DNA of 64,000 nt from Paraburkholderia edwinii (GTDB lineage Bacteria > Pseudomonadota > Gammaproteobacteria > Burkholderiales > Burkholderiaceae): assembly GCF_019428685.1 (NCBI RefSeq), contig NZ_CP080095.1, positions 62,001 through 126,000 of the forward strand, written 5' to 3'. Positions 54,948 through 64,000 of the stretch are shown piece after piece. Position 1 is the stretch's first letter. Every line of letters starts with the position of its first letter. The notes under the pieces are model-generated. The model was not told the origin of the DNA. It made no database searches and saw only the letters and a list, made by a program, of their open reading frames with translations. The position numbers were made by a program, and so were the translations under genes.

Positions 54948-57900
54948 ATGTGGATTGTTCGCCTCGCGCTGCGGCGCCCATACACTTTTGTCGTTTTAGC
55001 TCTGCTGCTGCTAATCGTTGGGCCGCTGACGATCCTGCGCACTCCGACAGATATCTTCCCGAACATCGATATTCCGGTGCTGTCGGTTATCTGGACCTTC
55101 CAGGGTTTGCCCGCCGACGAGATGGAGAAGCGCATCGTGCTCAACTACGAGCGCGGGCTCTCGACCACCGTCAACGATATCGAGCACATCGAATCGACTT
55201 CGCTGTACGGCGTCGCGGTGGTCAAGATCTTTTTCCAGCCGCACGCGAACATTCAGGAAGCGCTCGCGCAGGTCACCGCGCTCTCGCAATCGCAATTGCG
55301 CTCGCTGCCGCCGAGCATCACGCCGCCGAGCATCCTGCGCTACAACGCGTCGACGGTGCCGATTCTGCGGCTCGCGCTATCGTCGCCGTCGCTCACCGAG
55401 CAGGAGCTGTACGACTTCGGTAATAACTTCCTGAAGACACAGCTCGCCACGGTGCCCGGCGCGTCGGTGCCGCTGCCTTATGGCGGCAAGCAGCGCCAGA
55501 TCATGATCGATATCGATACGCGCAAGCTGCAGGAGCGCAATCTGTCGCCGACCGATGTGGTGAATGCGATCACCGCGCAAAACCTGATCGTGCCGACCGG
55601 CACCGCAAAAATCGGCTCGACCGAGTACGCGGTGGAAATGAACGCGAGCCCCGATTCGCTCGCAGGCCTGAACAACATCCCCGTCAAGACCACCGCCAAC
55701 GGCACGATCTATATTCGCGATGTCGCGCACGTGCGCGACGGCTTCCAGCCGCAGACCAACATCGTGCGCGTGAACGGCCAGCGCGCGTCGCTGCTCACCA
55801 TCAACAAGAGCGGCAACACGTCGACGCTCGAGATTGTCAACGACATCAAGAACATGATGCCGACGCTGCGCAACCTCGTGCCGGCGTCGCTGAAGATCGA
55901 TCCGGTCGCGGACCAGTCGCTGTTCGTGCGCGCCTCCGTGCAGGGCGTGCTGCGCGAGGCGCTAATCGCCGCGTGCCTGACGGGCCTGATGATCCTGCTG
56001 TTTCTCGGCAACTGGCGCGCCACGCTGATCATCGCGGTATCGATTCCGCTCTCGATGATCACGTCGATCATCGCGCTATCGGCGCTCGGCGAGACGATCA
56101 ACATCATGACGCTCGGCGGCCTCGCGCTCGCGGTCGGCATATTGGTGGACGATGCGACCGTCGCGATCGAAAACATCAGCCATCAGCTCGAGCAGGGCAA
56201 GAATCTCGAGCAGGCGATTCTCGACGGCGCGCAACAGATCGCCGTGCCGACGCTGGTATCGACGCTGTCGATCTGTATCGTGTTCGTGCCGATGTTCCTG
56301 CTGTCCGGCGTCGCACACTATCTGTTCATTCCGCTGGCCGAAGCGGTCGTGTTCGCGATGCTCGCGTCGTACTTCTTCTCGCGTACGCTCGTGCCGACGC
56401 TCGCGAAGTATCTGTTGCGGGATCACCATAAGGCAGCGGATTCGCATCACGCGCAGACGCACACGCGCAATCCGTTCATGCGTGTGCATTTCGCGTTCGA
56501 ACGCGGCTTTGCGAGCCTGCGCGAGCGCTACCGCCGGTTTCTCGTTGCGCGCGTCGCCAAACCCGGCCTGTTCTCGGCGGGCTTTCTTGTGTGCTGCCTG
56601 CTGTCGCTGCTGTTGATGCCGTTCCTCGGACGCGACTTCTTCCCGTCGGTCGACGCGGGCACGATCGCGCTGCACCTGCGCGCCAAAACAGGCACGCGCG
56701 TCGAGGAAACGGCCGTCATCACCGACCGCGTCGATGCGAAAATCCGCCAGCTGATTCCGCCCGACGAACTGCATTCGATCATCGACAACATCGGCCTGCC
56801 GGTGTCGGGTATCAACCTGTCGTACAGCAACACGGGCACGATCGGCACCTCGGATGCGGATGTGCTGATCACACTCAATGAAGACCATCGTCCGACCGCC
56901 GACTACGTGCGCAAACTGCGCCGCACGCTAAGCGACGAATTCCCCGGCGTCCAGTTCTCGTTCCTGCCCGCCGATATCGTGAGCCAGACGCTGAACTTCG
57001 GCATGCCGTCGCCGATCGATATCCAGATTGTCGGGCGCAACGTGCAGGCGAACCGGATCTATGCGGCGCAGCTGCTGAGCAAGCTGCGCAGCGTGCCGGG
57101 ACTGGCCGACGCGCGCATCCAGCAGCCGGCGGACCTGCCGCGCATCTTTATCGACGTCGACCGCACGCGCGCGCAGCAGGCCGGCTTCACACAAAGCGAC
57201 GTCGCGCGCAACCTGCTAATCACGCTGTCCGGCAGCCAGCAAACCACGCCGACGTTCTGGCTCAATCCGCGCAACGGCGTGAGCTACAACGTGATTACCG
57301 AAGCGCCGCAGTACACGATGGACTCGCTGCAGTCGCTCGCCAACATTCCGCTCAACGCGAACGGTCATACGAACATTCTCGGCGCGCTGTCGACGATGCA
57401 CCGCGAAGCCGGCAACGCCGTGCTCACGCACTACAACGCGCAGACCACGATCGACATCTACGGCACGGCCGACGGCCGCGATCTCGGCGCCGTCTCCGAC
57501 GACATCAACAAAATCATCGAGGAATCGAAAGCCGACCTGCCGCAGGCATCGACCGTCAAGGTGCGCGGCCAGGTGCAGACGATGAACGACTCGTTCAGCG
57601 GCCTGTTCGCAGGCCTGATCTTTGCGATCGTGCTGGTGTATCTGCTGATTGTCGTGAACTTCCAGTCGTGGCTCGATCCGTTCATCATCATTACCGCGCT
57701 GCCCGGCGCGCTTGCCGGCATCGTCTGGATACTGTTCCTCACGCATACGACGCTGTCGATTCCGGCGCTCACGGGCGCGATCATGTGTATCGGCATCGCG
57801 ACCGCGAACTCGATTCTCGTCGTGAGCTTCGCGCGCGAGCAGTTGCTCGAGCACGGCGACCCGGTGCGCGCGGCGATCGAAGCGGGCTTTACGCGTTTCC

Positions 57901-58130
57901 GCCCGGTGCTGATGACGGCGCTCGCCATGGTGATCGGCATGGTGCCGATGGCGATCGGCCTCGGCGAAGGCGGCGAACAGAACGCACCGCTCGGCCGCGC
58001 GGTGATCGGCGGTCTGATGATCGGCACGCTTGCCACGCTGGTGTTCGTGCCGGTGCTGTTCTCGATGATTTACCGGCGGCTTGCCGACCGGCGGCAGAGA
58101 GCCGCCGAACATGTCGTATCCAGGCCGTAG
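54948..58130 (+). CDS. RND efflux transporter, inner-membrane permease (AcrB/MexB-type)
   Basis: The 1060-residue protein is a full-length hydrophobe/amphiphile RND pump. It has a first helix at 10-30, a large periplasmic loop, the proton-relay pair D401-D402 in GILVDDATVAIENI, a second loop and a final helix block. The motif RPVLMTALAMVIGMVPMAIG is in the last third. Substrates may be drugs, solvents or metabolites. The start at 54948 gives the usual MWIVRLALRRP. It is the first gene of a three-gene tripartite operon. Confidence 0.95.
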   Translation: MWIVRLALRRPYTFVVLALLLLIVGPLTILRTPTDIFPNIDIPVLSVIWTFQGLPADEMEKRIVLNYERGLSTTVNDIEHIESTSLYGVAVVKIFFQPHANIQEALAQVTALSQSQLRSLPPSITPPSILRYNASTVPILRLALSSPSLTEQELYDFGNNFLKTQLATVPGASVPLPYGGKQRQIMIDIDTRKLQERNLSPTDVVNAITAQNLIVPTGTAKIGSTEYAVEMNASPDSLAGLNNIPVKTTANGTIYIRDVAHVRDGFQPQTNIVRVNGQRASLLTINKSGNTSTLEIVNDIKNMMPTLRNLVPASLKIDPVADQSLFVRASVQGVLREALIAACLTGLMILLFLGNWRATLIIAVSIPLSMITSIIALSALGETINIMTLGGLALAVGILVDDATVAIENISHQLEQGKNLEQAILDGAQQIAVPTLVSTLSICIVFVPMFLLSGVAHYLFIPLAEAVVFAMLASYFFSRTLVPTLAKYLLRDHHKAADSHHAQTHTRNPFMRVHFAFERGFASLRERYRRFLVARVAKPGLFSAGFLVCCLLSLLLMPFLGRDFFPSVDAGTIALHLRAKTGTRVEETAVITDRVDAKIRQLIPPDELHSIIDNIGLPVSGINLSYSNTGTIGTSDADVLITLNEDHRPTADYVRKLRRTLSDEFPGVQFSFLPADIVSQTLNFGMPSPIDIQIVGRNVQANRIYAAQLLSKLRSVPGLADARIQQPADLPRIFIDVDRTRAQQAGFTQSDVARNLLITLSGSQQTTPTFWLNPRNGVSYNVITEAPQYTMDSLQSLANIPLNANGHTNILGALSTMHREAGNAVLTHYNAQTTIDIYGTADGRDLGAVSDDINKIIEESKADLPQASTVKVRGQVQTMNDSFSGLFAGLIFAIVLVYLLIVVNFQSWLDPFIIITALPGALAGIVWILFLTHTTLSIPALTGAIMCIGIATANSILVVSFAREQLLEHGDPVRAAIEAGFTRFRPVLMTALAMVIGMVPMAIGLGEGGEQNAPLGRAVIGGLMIGTLATLVFVPVLFSMIYRRLADRRQRAAEHVVSRP

Positions 58131-58176
58131 TGACACGAAGCGCGTTGCGCGCAAGGTCGTTCGATATGGAGCGTTG

Positions 58177-59472
58177 ATGGAAGGGAAGCCTCTTGATGAA
58201 TCCGCGGTCAGCCGCGGCGCCCCGTCCGCGGCAGCCACGAAGCGCGGGCGCTGGATTGCCGTGCTCGCGGTCATCGTCGTGCTGGCGCTGGCGGCGCAAG
58301 GCATCTGGTCGCGCCGCGACGCGCATGCGACGCTCGAGCGCGAAGCCGAGCACACGGCGCAACTCAGCGTCGAGGTCGTGCATCCGCAAAAATCGGATGC
58401 CGCGCTCGATCTCGTGCTGCCCGGCAACGTGCAGGCGTACCTCGATACGCCGATCTACGCGCGCACGAATGGCTACCTGAAGAAGTGGTACGCCGATATC
58501 GGCAGCCATGTGAAGTCCGGTCAGCTGCTCGCCGAAATCGATACGCCGGAAGTCGACGATCAGCTTCGCGCGGCACGCGCGGACGTCACCAACGCACAGG
58601 CGAACTACGAGCTCGCGAAAACCACTGCGGACCGCTGGACCGACATGCTGAAGAACAAGTCGGTATCGAAGCAGGAAACCGACGAGAAGGTCGGCGACAT
58701 GCTCGCGAAGAAGGGCACGCTCGACGCGGCGCGTTTCAACGTCGCGCGGCTCGAAAAGATGCAGTCGTTCCAGAAGGTCTATGCGCCGTTCGACGGCATC
58801 GTCACGGCGCGCAATGTCGACGTCGGCGCGCTGATCGACGCGGGCAGCTCGGGCGGCCCCGCGAAGGAACTGTTCCACGTCGCGCAGGCCGACCGGCTGC
58901 GCGTCTACGTGAATGTGCCGCAGGCGTACTCGCAGCAGATTCACGCGAACGAAGCCGCGTATCTGACGCTGACCGAAACGCCGGGCAAGCACTATCCGGG
59001 CACCGTCGCACGCACGTCGGGCGCCGTCGATCCGACGCAGCGCACGATGCTCGTCGAGGTCGCGGTCGACAACCGCAACGGCAACCTGCTGCCGGGCGCG
59101 TATGCGCAGGTGCATTTCGCGCTGAGCTCGCAAGGCGCGCCGTACACGCTGCCCGGCAACGCGCTGCTGTTCCGTCCGAACGGTGTGAACGTCGCGACCG
59201 TGGACGACCAGCAACGCGTGAAGCTCGTGAAGGTGCAGCTCGGCACGGACTACGGCACGCGTGTCGCGATCGCGTCCGGGCTGAACGGCAACGAGCAGGT
59301 CATTCTGAATCCGCAGGATTCGATCGTCGATGGCGCGCCGGTGCGCGTCGTGCAAACGAAGGCGGGCGCTACGAAGCCTGCCAGCGGCCCGGATGGCGCG
59401 AGCGGGACAAGTGGAACAAGCGGTGGCACAAACGGCGGCACGGCAAACGCGCAAGCCGCGGGAGCGGGCTAG
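58177..59472 (+). CDS. RND periplasmic adaptor (membrane fusion protein)
   Basis: The protein of about 431 residues has an N-terminal membrane helix (WIAVLAVIVVLALAAQGIW) and a lipoyl/barrel-sandwich domain (NGYLKKWYADIGSHVKSGQLLAEI). It also has a helical hairpin, the second half of the lipoyl domain (VYAPFDGIVTARNVDVGALI) and a beta-barrel. The tail is Gly/Thr/Ser-rich. ATG 58177 is preceded by GGAG. Earlier in-frame starts at 58081 and 58111 would overlap the permease. It links the pump to the outer-membrane channel. Confidence 0.93.
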   Translation: MEGKPLDESAVSRGAPSAAATKRGRWIAVLAVIVVLALAAQGIWSRRDAHATLEREAEHTAQLSVEVVHPQKSDAALDLVLPGNVQAYLDTPIYARTNGYLKKWYADIGSHVKSGQLLAEIDTPEVDDQLRAARADVTNAQANYELAKTTADRWTDMLKNKSVSKQETDEKVGDMLAKKGTLDAARFNVARLEKMQSFQKVYAPFDGIVTARNVDVGALIDAGSSGGPAKELFHVAQADRLRVYVNVPQAYSQQIHANEAAYLTLTETPGKHYPGTVARTSGAVDPTQRTMLVEVAVDNRNGNLLPGAYAQVHFALSSQGAPYTLPGNALLFRPNGVNVATVDDQQRVKLVKVQLGTDYGTRVAIASGLNGNEQVILNPQDSIVDGAPVRVVQTKAGATKPASGPDGASGTSGTSGGTNGGTANAQAAGAG

Positions 59473-59477
59473 TGCGG

Positions 59478-61049
59478 ATGCGTCATCACGCTCGTATGCA
59501 CCGGGGCGCGCTTTCTTCCGTCGCGCTGACTTCCGTCCCGCCGTCTTCCGTCGCGCTTTCCCGCGCGCTCGCCGCCGCAGCGGCGACGGCGCTCCTTGCC
59601 GCGTGCACGGTCGGGCCCGACTATGTGCGGCCTGCCGCGCCAACGCCCGCGACCTACAAGGAACTCGAGGGTTCGGGCTGGAAAACCGCCCAACCCGCCG
59701 ACGAAAAATTGCGCGGCGCCTGGTGGGAGGTTTATCAGGATCCCGCACTGAATGGGCTCGAAGAGCAGGTCGCAACCGCGAACCAGAACGTGAAAGCGGC
59801 CGAAGCGCGCTTCCGCTCGGCGCGCGCGACCGTGGCACAGTTCCGTTCGCAATTCTTCCCGCTCATCACCTATTCGGGCGGCTACTCGCGTGCGCGCTCG
59901 TCGCGCAACATCGAATTCCGCTCGACCGCGGGCAAGACGCTCAACGACTATTCGATCGGCGCGGACGCAACGTGGGAGCCGGACCTGTGGGGCCGCATAT
60001 CGCGGTCCGTCGAGGGCGCGAAGGCGAACGCGCAGGCAAGCGCGGCCGACGAGCAAAGCGTGTTGCTGTCGATGCAGGCCGAGCTTGCGACGGATTACTT
60101 CGAACTGCGCGGCATCGATCGCGAGCAGCAGCTGCTCGACGACACGATCCGTGCGTACAAGGACGCCGTCGAGCTGACGCAGAACCGGCTCAACGGCGGC
60201 ATCGCAACCGACGCCGACGTGGCACAGGCGCAAACGCAATTGCGCACGACCGAGGCGCAGCAGATCGATCTCGGCGTGCAGCGCGCGCAACTCGAACACG
60301 CGATCGCGATCCTGACGGGCCAGCCGCCCGCCGGCTTCTCGCTGCCCGTCATTCCGCTGAACGCGGTGGCGGTCGTCGCGCCGGCAGGCGTGCCTTCGAC
60401 ACTGCTCGAGCGGCGCCCCGATATCGCGTCGGCCGAACGGCAGATGGTCAATACCAATGCGCAGATCGGCGTTGCGACGGCGGCCTTTTTCCCGGACCTG
60501 ATCCTGTCCGTGACGGGCGGCCTCGAAGCGACCAACTACAGCCAGTGGCTGCTCGCGCCGAGCCGGTTCTGGTCGCTCGGGCCGTCGCTCGCGGGCACGC
60601 TGCTCGACTTCGGCGGCCGCTCCGCGCAGAAGGAAGAGGCGCAGGCGAACTACGACGAGAGCGTCGCGCAGTATCGGCAAACGGTGCTGGACGCATTTGG
60701 CCAGGTCGAAGACAACCTCGCCGCGCTGCGCGTGCTCGAACATGAAGCGAAGGCGCAGGACGAAGCGGTGTCCGCCGCCGAGCGTTCGCTCGCGATCCTG
60801 AACGACCGGTACAAGAACGGCGCGATCACCTATCTCGACGTCGTCGTCGCGCAAACCACGGCGTTGAACAACGAAGTGCAGGCGGTCTCGATCGCGCGCC
60901 GCCGGATGGCCGCGAGCGTCGCGTTGATCAAGGCGCTTGGCGGCGGCTGGGATGTATCGCAGCTGCCGACCGGAGATCAGATCGTTCACCCTCCCGAGGG
61001 CGACGACAAGCCGGCGAGCGCGGTGCAAGCGCCAAGTGCCGCGCGGTAA
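59478..61049 (+). CDS. Outer membrane efflux lipoprotein (NodT/OprM-like)
   Basis: The protein of about 523 residues has a lipoprotein signal (lipobox LLAAC, then TVGPDYVRPAAP). Two OEP repeats follow, with WWEVYQDPALNGLEEQVATA and a later STLLERRPDIASAERQM. It forms the channel of the tripartite pump. The frame is open far upstream to 58485, but that part is only a shadow of the adaptor gene. GTG at 59472, overlapping the adaptor stop (TAGTG), is an alternative start. Confidence 0.93.
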   Translation: MRHHARMHRGALSSVALTSVPPSSVALSRALAAAAATALLAACTVGPDYVRPAAPTPATYKELEGSGWKTAQPADEKLRGAWWEVYQDPALNGLEEQVATANQNVKAAEARFRSARATVAQFRSQFFPLITYSGGYSRARSSRNIEFRSTAGKTLNDYSIGADATWEPDLWGRISRSVEGAKANAQASAADEQSVLLSMQAELATDYFELRGIDREQQLLDDTIRAYKDAVELTQNRLNGGIATDADVAQAQTQLRTTEAQQIDLGVQRAQLEHAIAILTGQPPAGFSLPVIPLNAVAVVAPAGVPSTLLERRPDIASAERQMVNTNAQIGVATAAFFPDLILSVTGGLEATNYSQWLLAPSRFWSLGPSLAGTLLDFGGRSAQKEEAQANYDESVAQYRQTVLDAFGQVEDNLAALRVLEHEAKAQDEAVSAAERSLAILNDRYKNGAITYLDVVVAQTTALNNEVQAVSIARRRMAASVALIKALGGGWDVSQLPTGDQIVHPPEGDDKPASAVQAPSAAR

Positions 61050-61258
61050 CAGCTAACGGCTGGCGGCAACGGATCGCGCCGCTTTTCTCTTTTCTGCCTT
61101 TTCCCGGACTCGCGCGGCGGTGCATACGATGCATCACAGCGCGGGCCGAGCACGCCGATTGCGCACCGGGTTACGCACATCTCCGTACATCCCGGCGACG
61201 CCGTACATAGGATCGGCGTATCGTTTAGACCCAGCTGATTTTCAGGGAGATTCTGTTC

Positions 61259-62560
61259 GTGACTGCACCGCCGGAACGCAAGCGGGGCGCAGCTTCGGCT
61301 GCGCCTTCTCCGTCCGCGTCCTCCACCGCATCCGCCCCGTCCACCCCGTCGTTCAAGCCCGACATTCCGTTCCTCGAACGCGGCACACGCGCTTACTGGC
61401 GAGCCAGTCTCGCGTTGCTATTCGCCGGCTACGCCACGTTTTCCCTGCTCTATTGCGTGCAACCGTTGCTGCCGGCGTTTTCGGCAAGCTTCGGCGTGAG
61501 CCCTGCGCAAAGCAGTCTGTCGCTGTCGCTCTCCACCGCCGCGCTTGCCTTCGCGATTTTCGCAGCAGGCTTCGCCTCTGAAGGATGGAGCCGTCACAAG
61601 CTGATGACGGCGTCGCTCACCGTGTCTTCCGTGCTTACCGTTGCGGTCGCGTTTACGTCGCATTGGGGCACGCTGCTGCTGTTGCGCGCGCTCGAAGGCA
61701 TCGCGCTCGGCGGCGTGCCCGCAGTTGCGATGGCCTATCTCGCCGAGGAAGTGCATCCCGACGGTCTCGGGCTCGCCATGGGCCTCTATGTCGGCGGCAC
61801 GGCGATCGGCGGCATGGCCGGGCGCGTGATTACCGGCATCGTCGCGGACCTGTTCTCGTGGCGCGTGTCGATCGGCACGATCGGCGTGCTCGGCATCCTG
61901 TCGATGCTCGCGTTTCGCTCGCTGTTGCCGCCGTCGCGCCATTTCGTGCCGCGCCGCGGCCTGAGCTTCGCGCATCATCGCCGCGCGCTGTTCGGGCATC
62001 TGAAGCGGCCGGGCTTGCGCCTGCTGTTTCTGATGGGCTTCGTGCTGATGGGCAGCTTCGTCACGCTGTACAACTACATCGGCTACCGGCTGCTCGCGCC
62101 GCCGTTCAACCTGAGCCAGACCGCGATCGGCAGCATCTTCGTCGTCTATCTGACGGGCGTGGTCGCGTCGCCGTGGTCGGGACGCATGGCCGATACCTTC
62201 GGTCGCGCGCGCGTGCTGAGCGGCGGTCTCGCGATCATGCTGATCGGCGTCGCGCTCACGCTGTTCCATTCGTACGTCGCAATCGCTGCCGGTATCGCGT
62301 GCTTCACGTTCGGTTTCTTCGCCGGGCACTCGGTCGCGAGCGGCTGGGTCGGGCGCCTCGCCAAAGAAGCGAAAGGGCAAGCCGCCGCGCTTTATCTGCT
62401 TGCGTACTACCTCGGATCGAGCATCATCGGCTCGTACGGCGGGCACGTGTGGGCCGCGCATGCATGGAACGGCGTCGCTGGGCTCGTCGCCGCCCTGCTG
62501 CTGATCGGCATTGCCGGCGCATCGTGGCTGCGCGGCCGCGAGCGTGTCGGCGCGGCGTAA
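61259..62560 (+). CDS. MFS transporter (YnfM/arabinose-efflux-like)
   Basis: The 433-residue protein has twelve membrane segments, for example ASLALLFAGYATFSLLYCVQ and LLLLRALEGIALGGVPAVAM. The motif YLAEEVHPDGLGLAMGLYVGG and the loop GRMADTFGRARVLSGG also occur. The first 40 residues are a Ser/Ala/Pro-rich cytosolic tail. The GTG at 61259 follows AGGGAGA. Substrate unknown. Confidence 0.92.
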   Translation: MTAPPERKRGAASAAPSPSASSTASAPSTPSFKPDIPFLERGTRAYWRASLALLFAGYATFSLLYCVQPLLPAFSASFGVSPAQSSLSLSLSTAALAFAIFAAGFASEGWSRHKLMTASLTVSSVLTVAVAFTSHWGTLLLLRALEGIALGGVPAVAMAYLAEEVHPDGLGLAMGLYVGGTAIGGMAGRVITGIVADLFSWRVSIGTIGVLGILSMLAFRSLLPPSRHFVPRRGLSFAHHRRALFGHLKRPGLRLLFLMGFVLMGSFVTLYNYIGYRLLAPPFNLSQTAIGSIFVVYLTGVVASPWSGRMADTFGRARVLSGGLAIMLIGVALTLFHSYVAIAAGIACFTFGFFAGHSVASGWVGRLAKEAKGQAAALYLLAYYLGSSIIGSYGGHVWAAHAWNGVAGLVAALLLIGIAGASWLRGRERVGAA

Positions 62561-62671
62561 GGGACGTCACCCTGAACGGGCAACAAGGGCTTCGACACGC
62601 ATAATCAGAAAGGTAGGCGTAAGTATTCAACATACTTTTCAAAAGTTGCCTACAACCGCGAGGATCGCGGA

Positions 62672-62692
62672 AAGCCCCGTCCGGTGGGGCTT
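62672..62692 (+). terminator. Hairpin after the MFS gene
   Basis: AAGCCCC / GGGGCTT pair over seven bases with a seven-base loop about 110 bp past the MFS stop. No T-run follows, so it is a weak terminator. Confidence 0.45.
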
Positions 62693-62842
62693 CAGTGGCA
62701 ACACCGCGATGCATTCGATGCGACGTCACCCACTTTGGCATCCGCAACGTCACCTATACTCAAATCGAGCGTTGCAGCCGCATCATAAGAAACAGAACGA
62801 CCGCGCGGCCGCTCGACACAAGTAATAGAGAAGGAGACGAAC

Positions 62843-63025
62843 ATGGGCTACTTCACCATCAGCGACTTCATCCTGGTCATTCCGATGGCGCTGGCCGGCG
62901 CGCTTTTTCTGAGCGCCCTACCGTGCAACACGGCTCTGAAGCGCAACTCACTACGCGTCATGGGCGCGCTACTCGGCGTCGTATTCGCGGTGGCGCTCGT
63001 CGAGGGACTGCCCGCGCTTGTGTAG
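62843..63025 (+). CDS. Small two-helix membrane protein
   Basis: The 60-residue protein has two hydrophobic segments (FILVIPMALAGALFLSAL and VMGALLGVVFAVALVEG) joined by a short basic loop (NTALKRNSLR). A ribosome site AAGGAGA lies six bases before the ATG. This supports expression although no family is recognised. It stands alone between terminator-like hairpins. Confidence 0.7.
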   Translation: MGYFTISDFILVIPMALAGALFLSALPCNTALKRNSLRVMGALLGVVFAVALVEGLPALV

Positions 63026-63061
63026 CGGTGCAAACCTTCGTTGTCCGCAGCAGCGGTCGAT

Positions 63062-63098
63062 AAAAAAGCCGCCGTGCATCGAGATGCATTGCGGCGGC
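63062..63098 (-). terminator. Intrinsic terminator of the aldo/keto reductase gene
   Basis: On the minus strand GCCGCCGC and GCGGCGGC type arms pair around an inner ATGC/GCAT stem, followed by a run of T. It ends the reductase transcript about 45 bp past its stop. Confidence 0.9.
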
Positions 63099-63142
63099 TC
63101 CGATGGTCCGACGGGTCTTGCGATCGCTACGACAGATATCGT

Positions 63143-64000
63143 TCAGACTTGCTGATCGGTCGACGGCTTCTCCCACAGATTGACCCCGCCTTCGGTCGCA
63201 TGGCGATCGATTTCTGCCAGCTCATCCTTCGTGAACGACAGATTGCGCAGTGCGCCGACGTTTTCGCGCACCTGCTCGGGCTTGCTCGCACCGATCAGCA
63301 CCGACGTCACGCGCGGATCGCGCAGCGCCCATGCGAGCGCCATTTGCGCGAGGCTTTGACCGCGACGCTGGGCGATGTCGTTGAGCTTGCGCACGTGATC
63401 GATGTTTTGCGCACTCAGATGTTCCGACGTGAACGAATCGCCGCCCGCCTTGTTCATGCGCGCATCCGCCGGGACGCCGTTCAGATACTTGCCGGTTAGC
63501 AGCCCTTGCGCGAGCGGCGTGAACGCGATCGTGCCGGCGCCCGCTTCTTCGAGCGCATCGAGCAGCTCATGCTCGATCCAGCGGTTCAGCATGTTGTACG
63601 CCGGTTGATGGATCAGCAGCGGCACGTTCAATTCGCGCAGCAGCTTGACCATCTCGCGCGTCTTGCCGGCCGAATACGACGAAATGCCGATATAGAGCGC
63701 CTTGCCTTGCTGCACTGCCGTCGCGAGCGCGCCGGCCGTTTCTTCGAGCGGCGTGTCCGGGTCGAAGCGGTGCGAATAGAAGATATCGACGTAGTCGAGG
63801 CCCATGCGCTTGAGGCTCTGATCGAGACTTGCAAGCACGTACTTGCGCGAGCCGCCGCCCTGGCCGTACGGCCCCGGCCACATGTCGTAGCCGGCCTTCG
63901 ACGAGATCAGCAGTTCGTCGCGGTATGGCTTGAAGTCTTCCTTGAAGAGACGGCCGAAGTTGGTTTCGGCGCTGCCGTACGGCGGCCCGTAGTTGTTCGC
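63143..64000 (-). CDS. Aldo/keto reductase, YghZ/Mgr-like (5' end outside window)
   Basis: The visible 285 residues read NNYGPPYGSAETNFGRLFKE, ISSKAGYDMWPGPYG, RMGLDYVDIFYSHRFDPDTP and GISSYSAGKTREM. They end with ASKPEQVRENVGAL. This is the L-glyceraldehyde-3-phosphate/methylglyoxal reductase subfamily of NADPH-dependent reductases. The catalytic Lys (SSKAGYD) and His (YSHRFD) are present. The start and the catalytic Asp/Tyr region lie beyond 64000. Confidence 0.93.
   Translation of the reverse strand, partial: ANNYGPPYGSAETNFGRLFKEDFKPYRDELLISSKAGYDMWPGPYGQGGGSRKYVLASLDQSLKRMGLDYVDIFYSHRFDPDTPLEETAGALATAVQQGKALYIGISSYSAGKTREMVKLLRELNVPLLIHQPAYNMLNRWIEHELLDALEEAGAGTIAFTPLAQGLLTGKYLNGVPADARMNKAGGDSFTSEHLSAQNIDHVRKLNDIAQRRGQSLAQMALAWALRDPRVTSVLIGASKPEQVRENVGALRNLSFTKDELAEIDRHATEGGVNLWEKPSTDQQV

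Noticed and set aside
57889..59838. 649-residue minus-strand frame
   Set aside because: Arg-rich, no motif, and opposite three supported efflux genes.
58485..61049. 854-residue open frame across the adaptor and channel genes
   Set aside because: Only the part from about 59478 is coding (outer-membrane channel). The upstream half is Arg/Ala-rich and lies out of frame over the well-supported adaptor gene.

Overview
The window looks like a chromosomal segment of a high-GC betaproteobacterium of the Burkholderiaceae (Paraburkholderia/Caballeronia/Burkholderia type). The reasons are the strong G/C bias at third codon positions, the dolP-diaA-yraN / rsmI block, a short BpH3-type H-NS, a form II cox cluster and family-level similarity of most proteins. 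This assignment is inferred from gene content, not from a database search. No insertion sequence, prophage, CRISPR array or rRNA operon was seen. One tRNA is present.

Layout. 1-5.2 kb (minus): a stressosome-type operon rsbR-rsbS-rsbT, an ATPase/PP2C fusion, an RsbT-like-domain histidine kinase and a receiver-kinase hybrid that runs off the left edge. 5.5-8.5 kb (minus): an OpgC-like membrane acyltransferase overlapping a tannase/feruloyl-esterase-like hydrolase. 8.9-10.5 kb: a chemoreceptor. 10.5-13.9 kb: a divergent pair made of a membrane-anchored clostripain-like peptidase and an aspartyl-protease/PDZ lipoprotein. 14.1-18.4 kb: tRNA-Ala(CGC), a cytochrome c, dolP-diaA-yraN, rsmI (divergent from yraN) and rlpA. 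18.4-19.1 kb: a gene-free stretch rich in perfect short hairpins. 19.1-25.5 kb: a metallo-hydrolase, a DEDDh exonuclease, an Lrp regulator, a CDF metal exporter, H-NS, a HugZ-like protein and an MFS carrier. 25.7-31.7 kb: an amino-acid binding protein, dienelactone hydrolase, amidase, MHS-type carrier and HiPIP. 31.9-38.3 kb: an FAD oxidoreductase, a Lon-like AAA ATPase, an exported hypothetical protein, an EEP nuclease/phosphatase, a LysE exporter and ferredoxin-NADP reductase. 38.9-42 kb: a soluble NarX/NarL-type pair and an APC permease.

42.3-49.9 kb: a seven-gene cox operon (coxS-L-M-D-E-G and an xdhC/coxF-like gene) for a molybdenum hydroxylase. The active-site loop of CoxL reads AYRGAGR, so it belongs to form II and its substrate is uncertain. 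50.1-50.8 kb: a HigBA-like toxin-antitoxin pair. 51-54.5 kb: an exported transglutaminase-like protein, an SrkA-like kinase and a small conserved-looking protein. 54.9-61 kb: a complete tripartite RND efflux operon preceded by an 11-bp-period repeat array. 61.3-64 kb: an MFS carrier, a 60-residue membrane protein and an aldo/keto reductase cut by the right edge.

The most unusual block is the stressosome operon. In Firmicutes RsbT leaves the RsbR/RsbS complex and activates a phosphatase that frees sigma-B. Here no sigma factor or anti-sigma gene follows. Instead the RsbT-like ATPase fold recurs at the N-terminus of a PP2C phosphatase and of a histidine kinase, and a receiver-kinase hybrid ends the visible part of the operon. 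This suggests that the output enters a phosphorelay.
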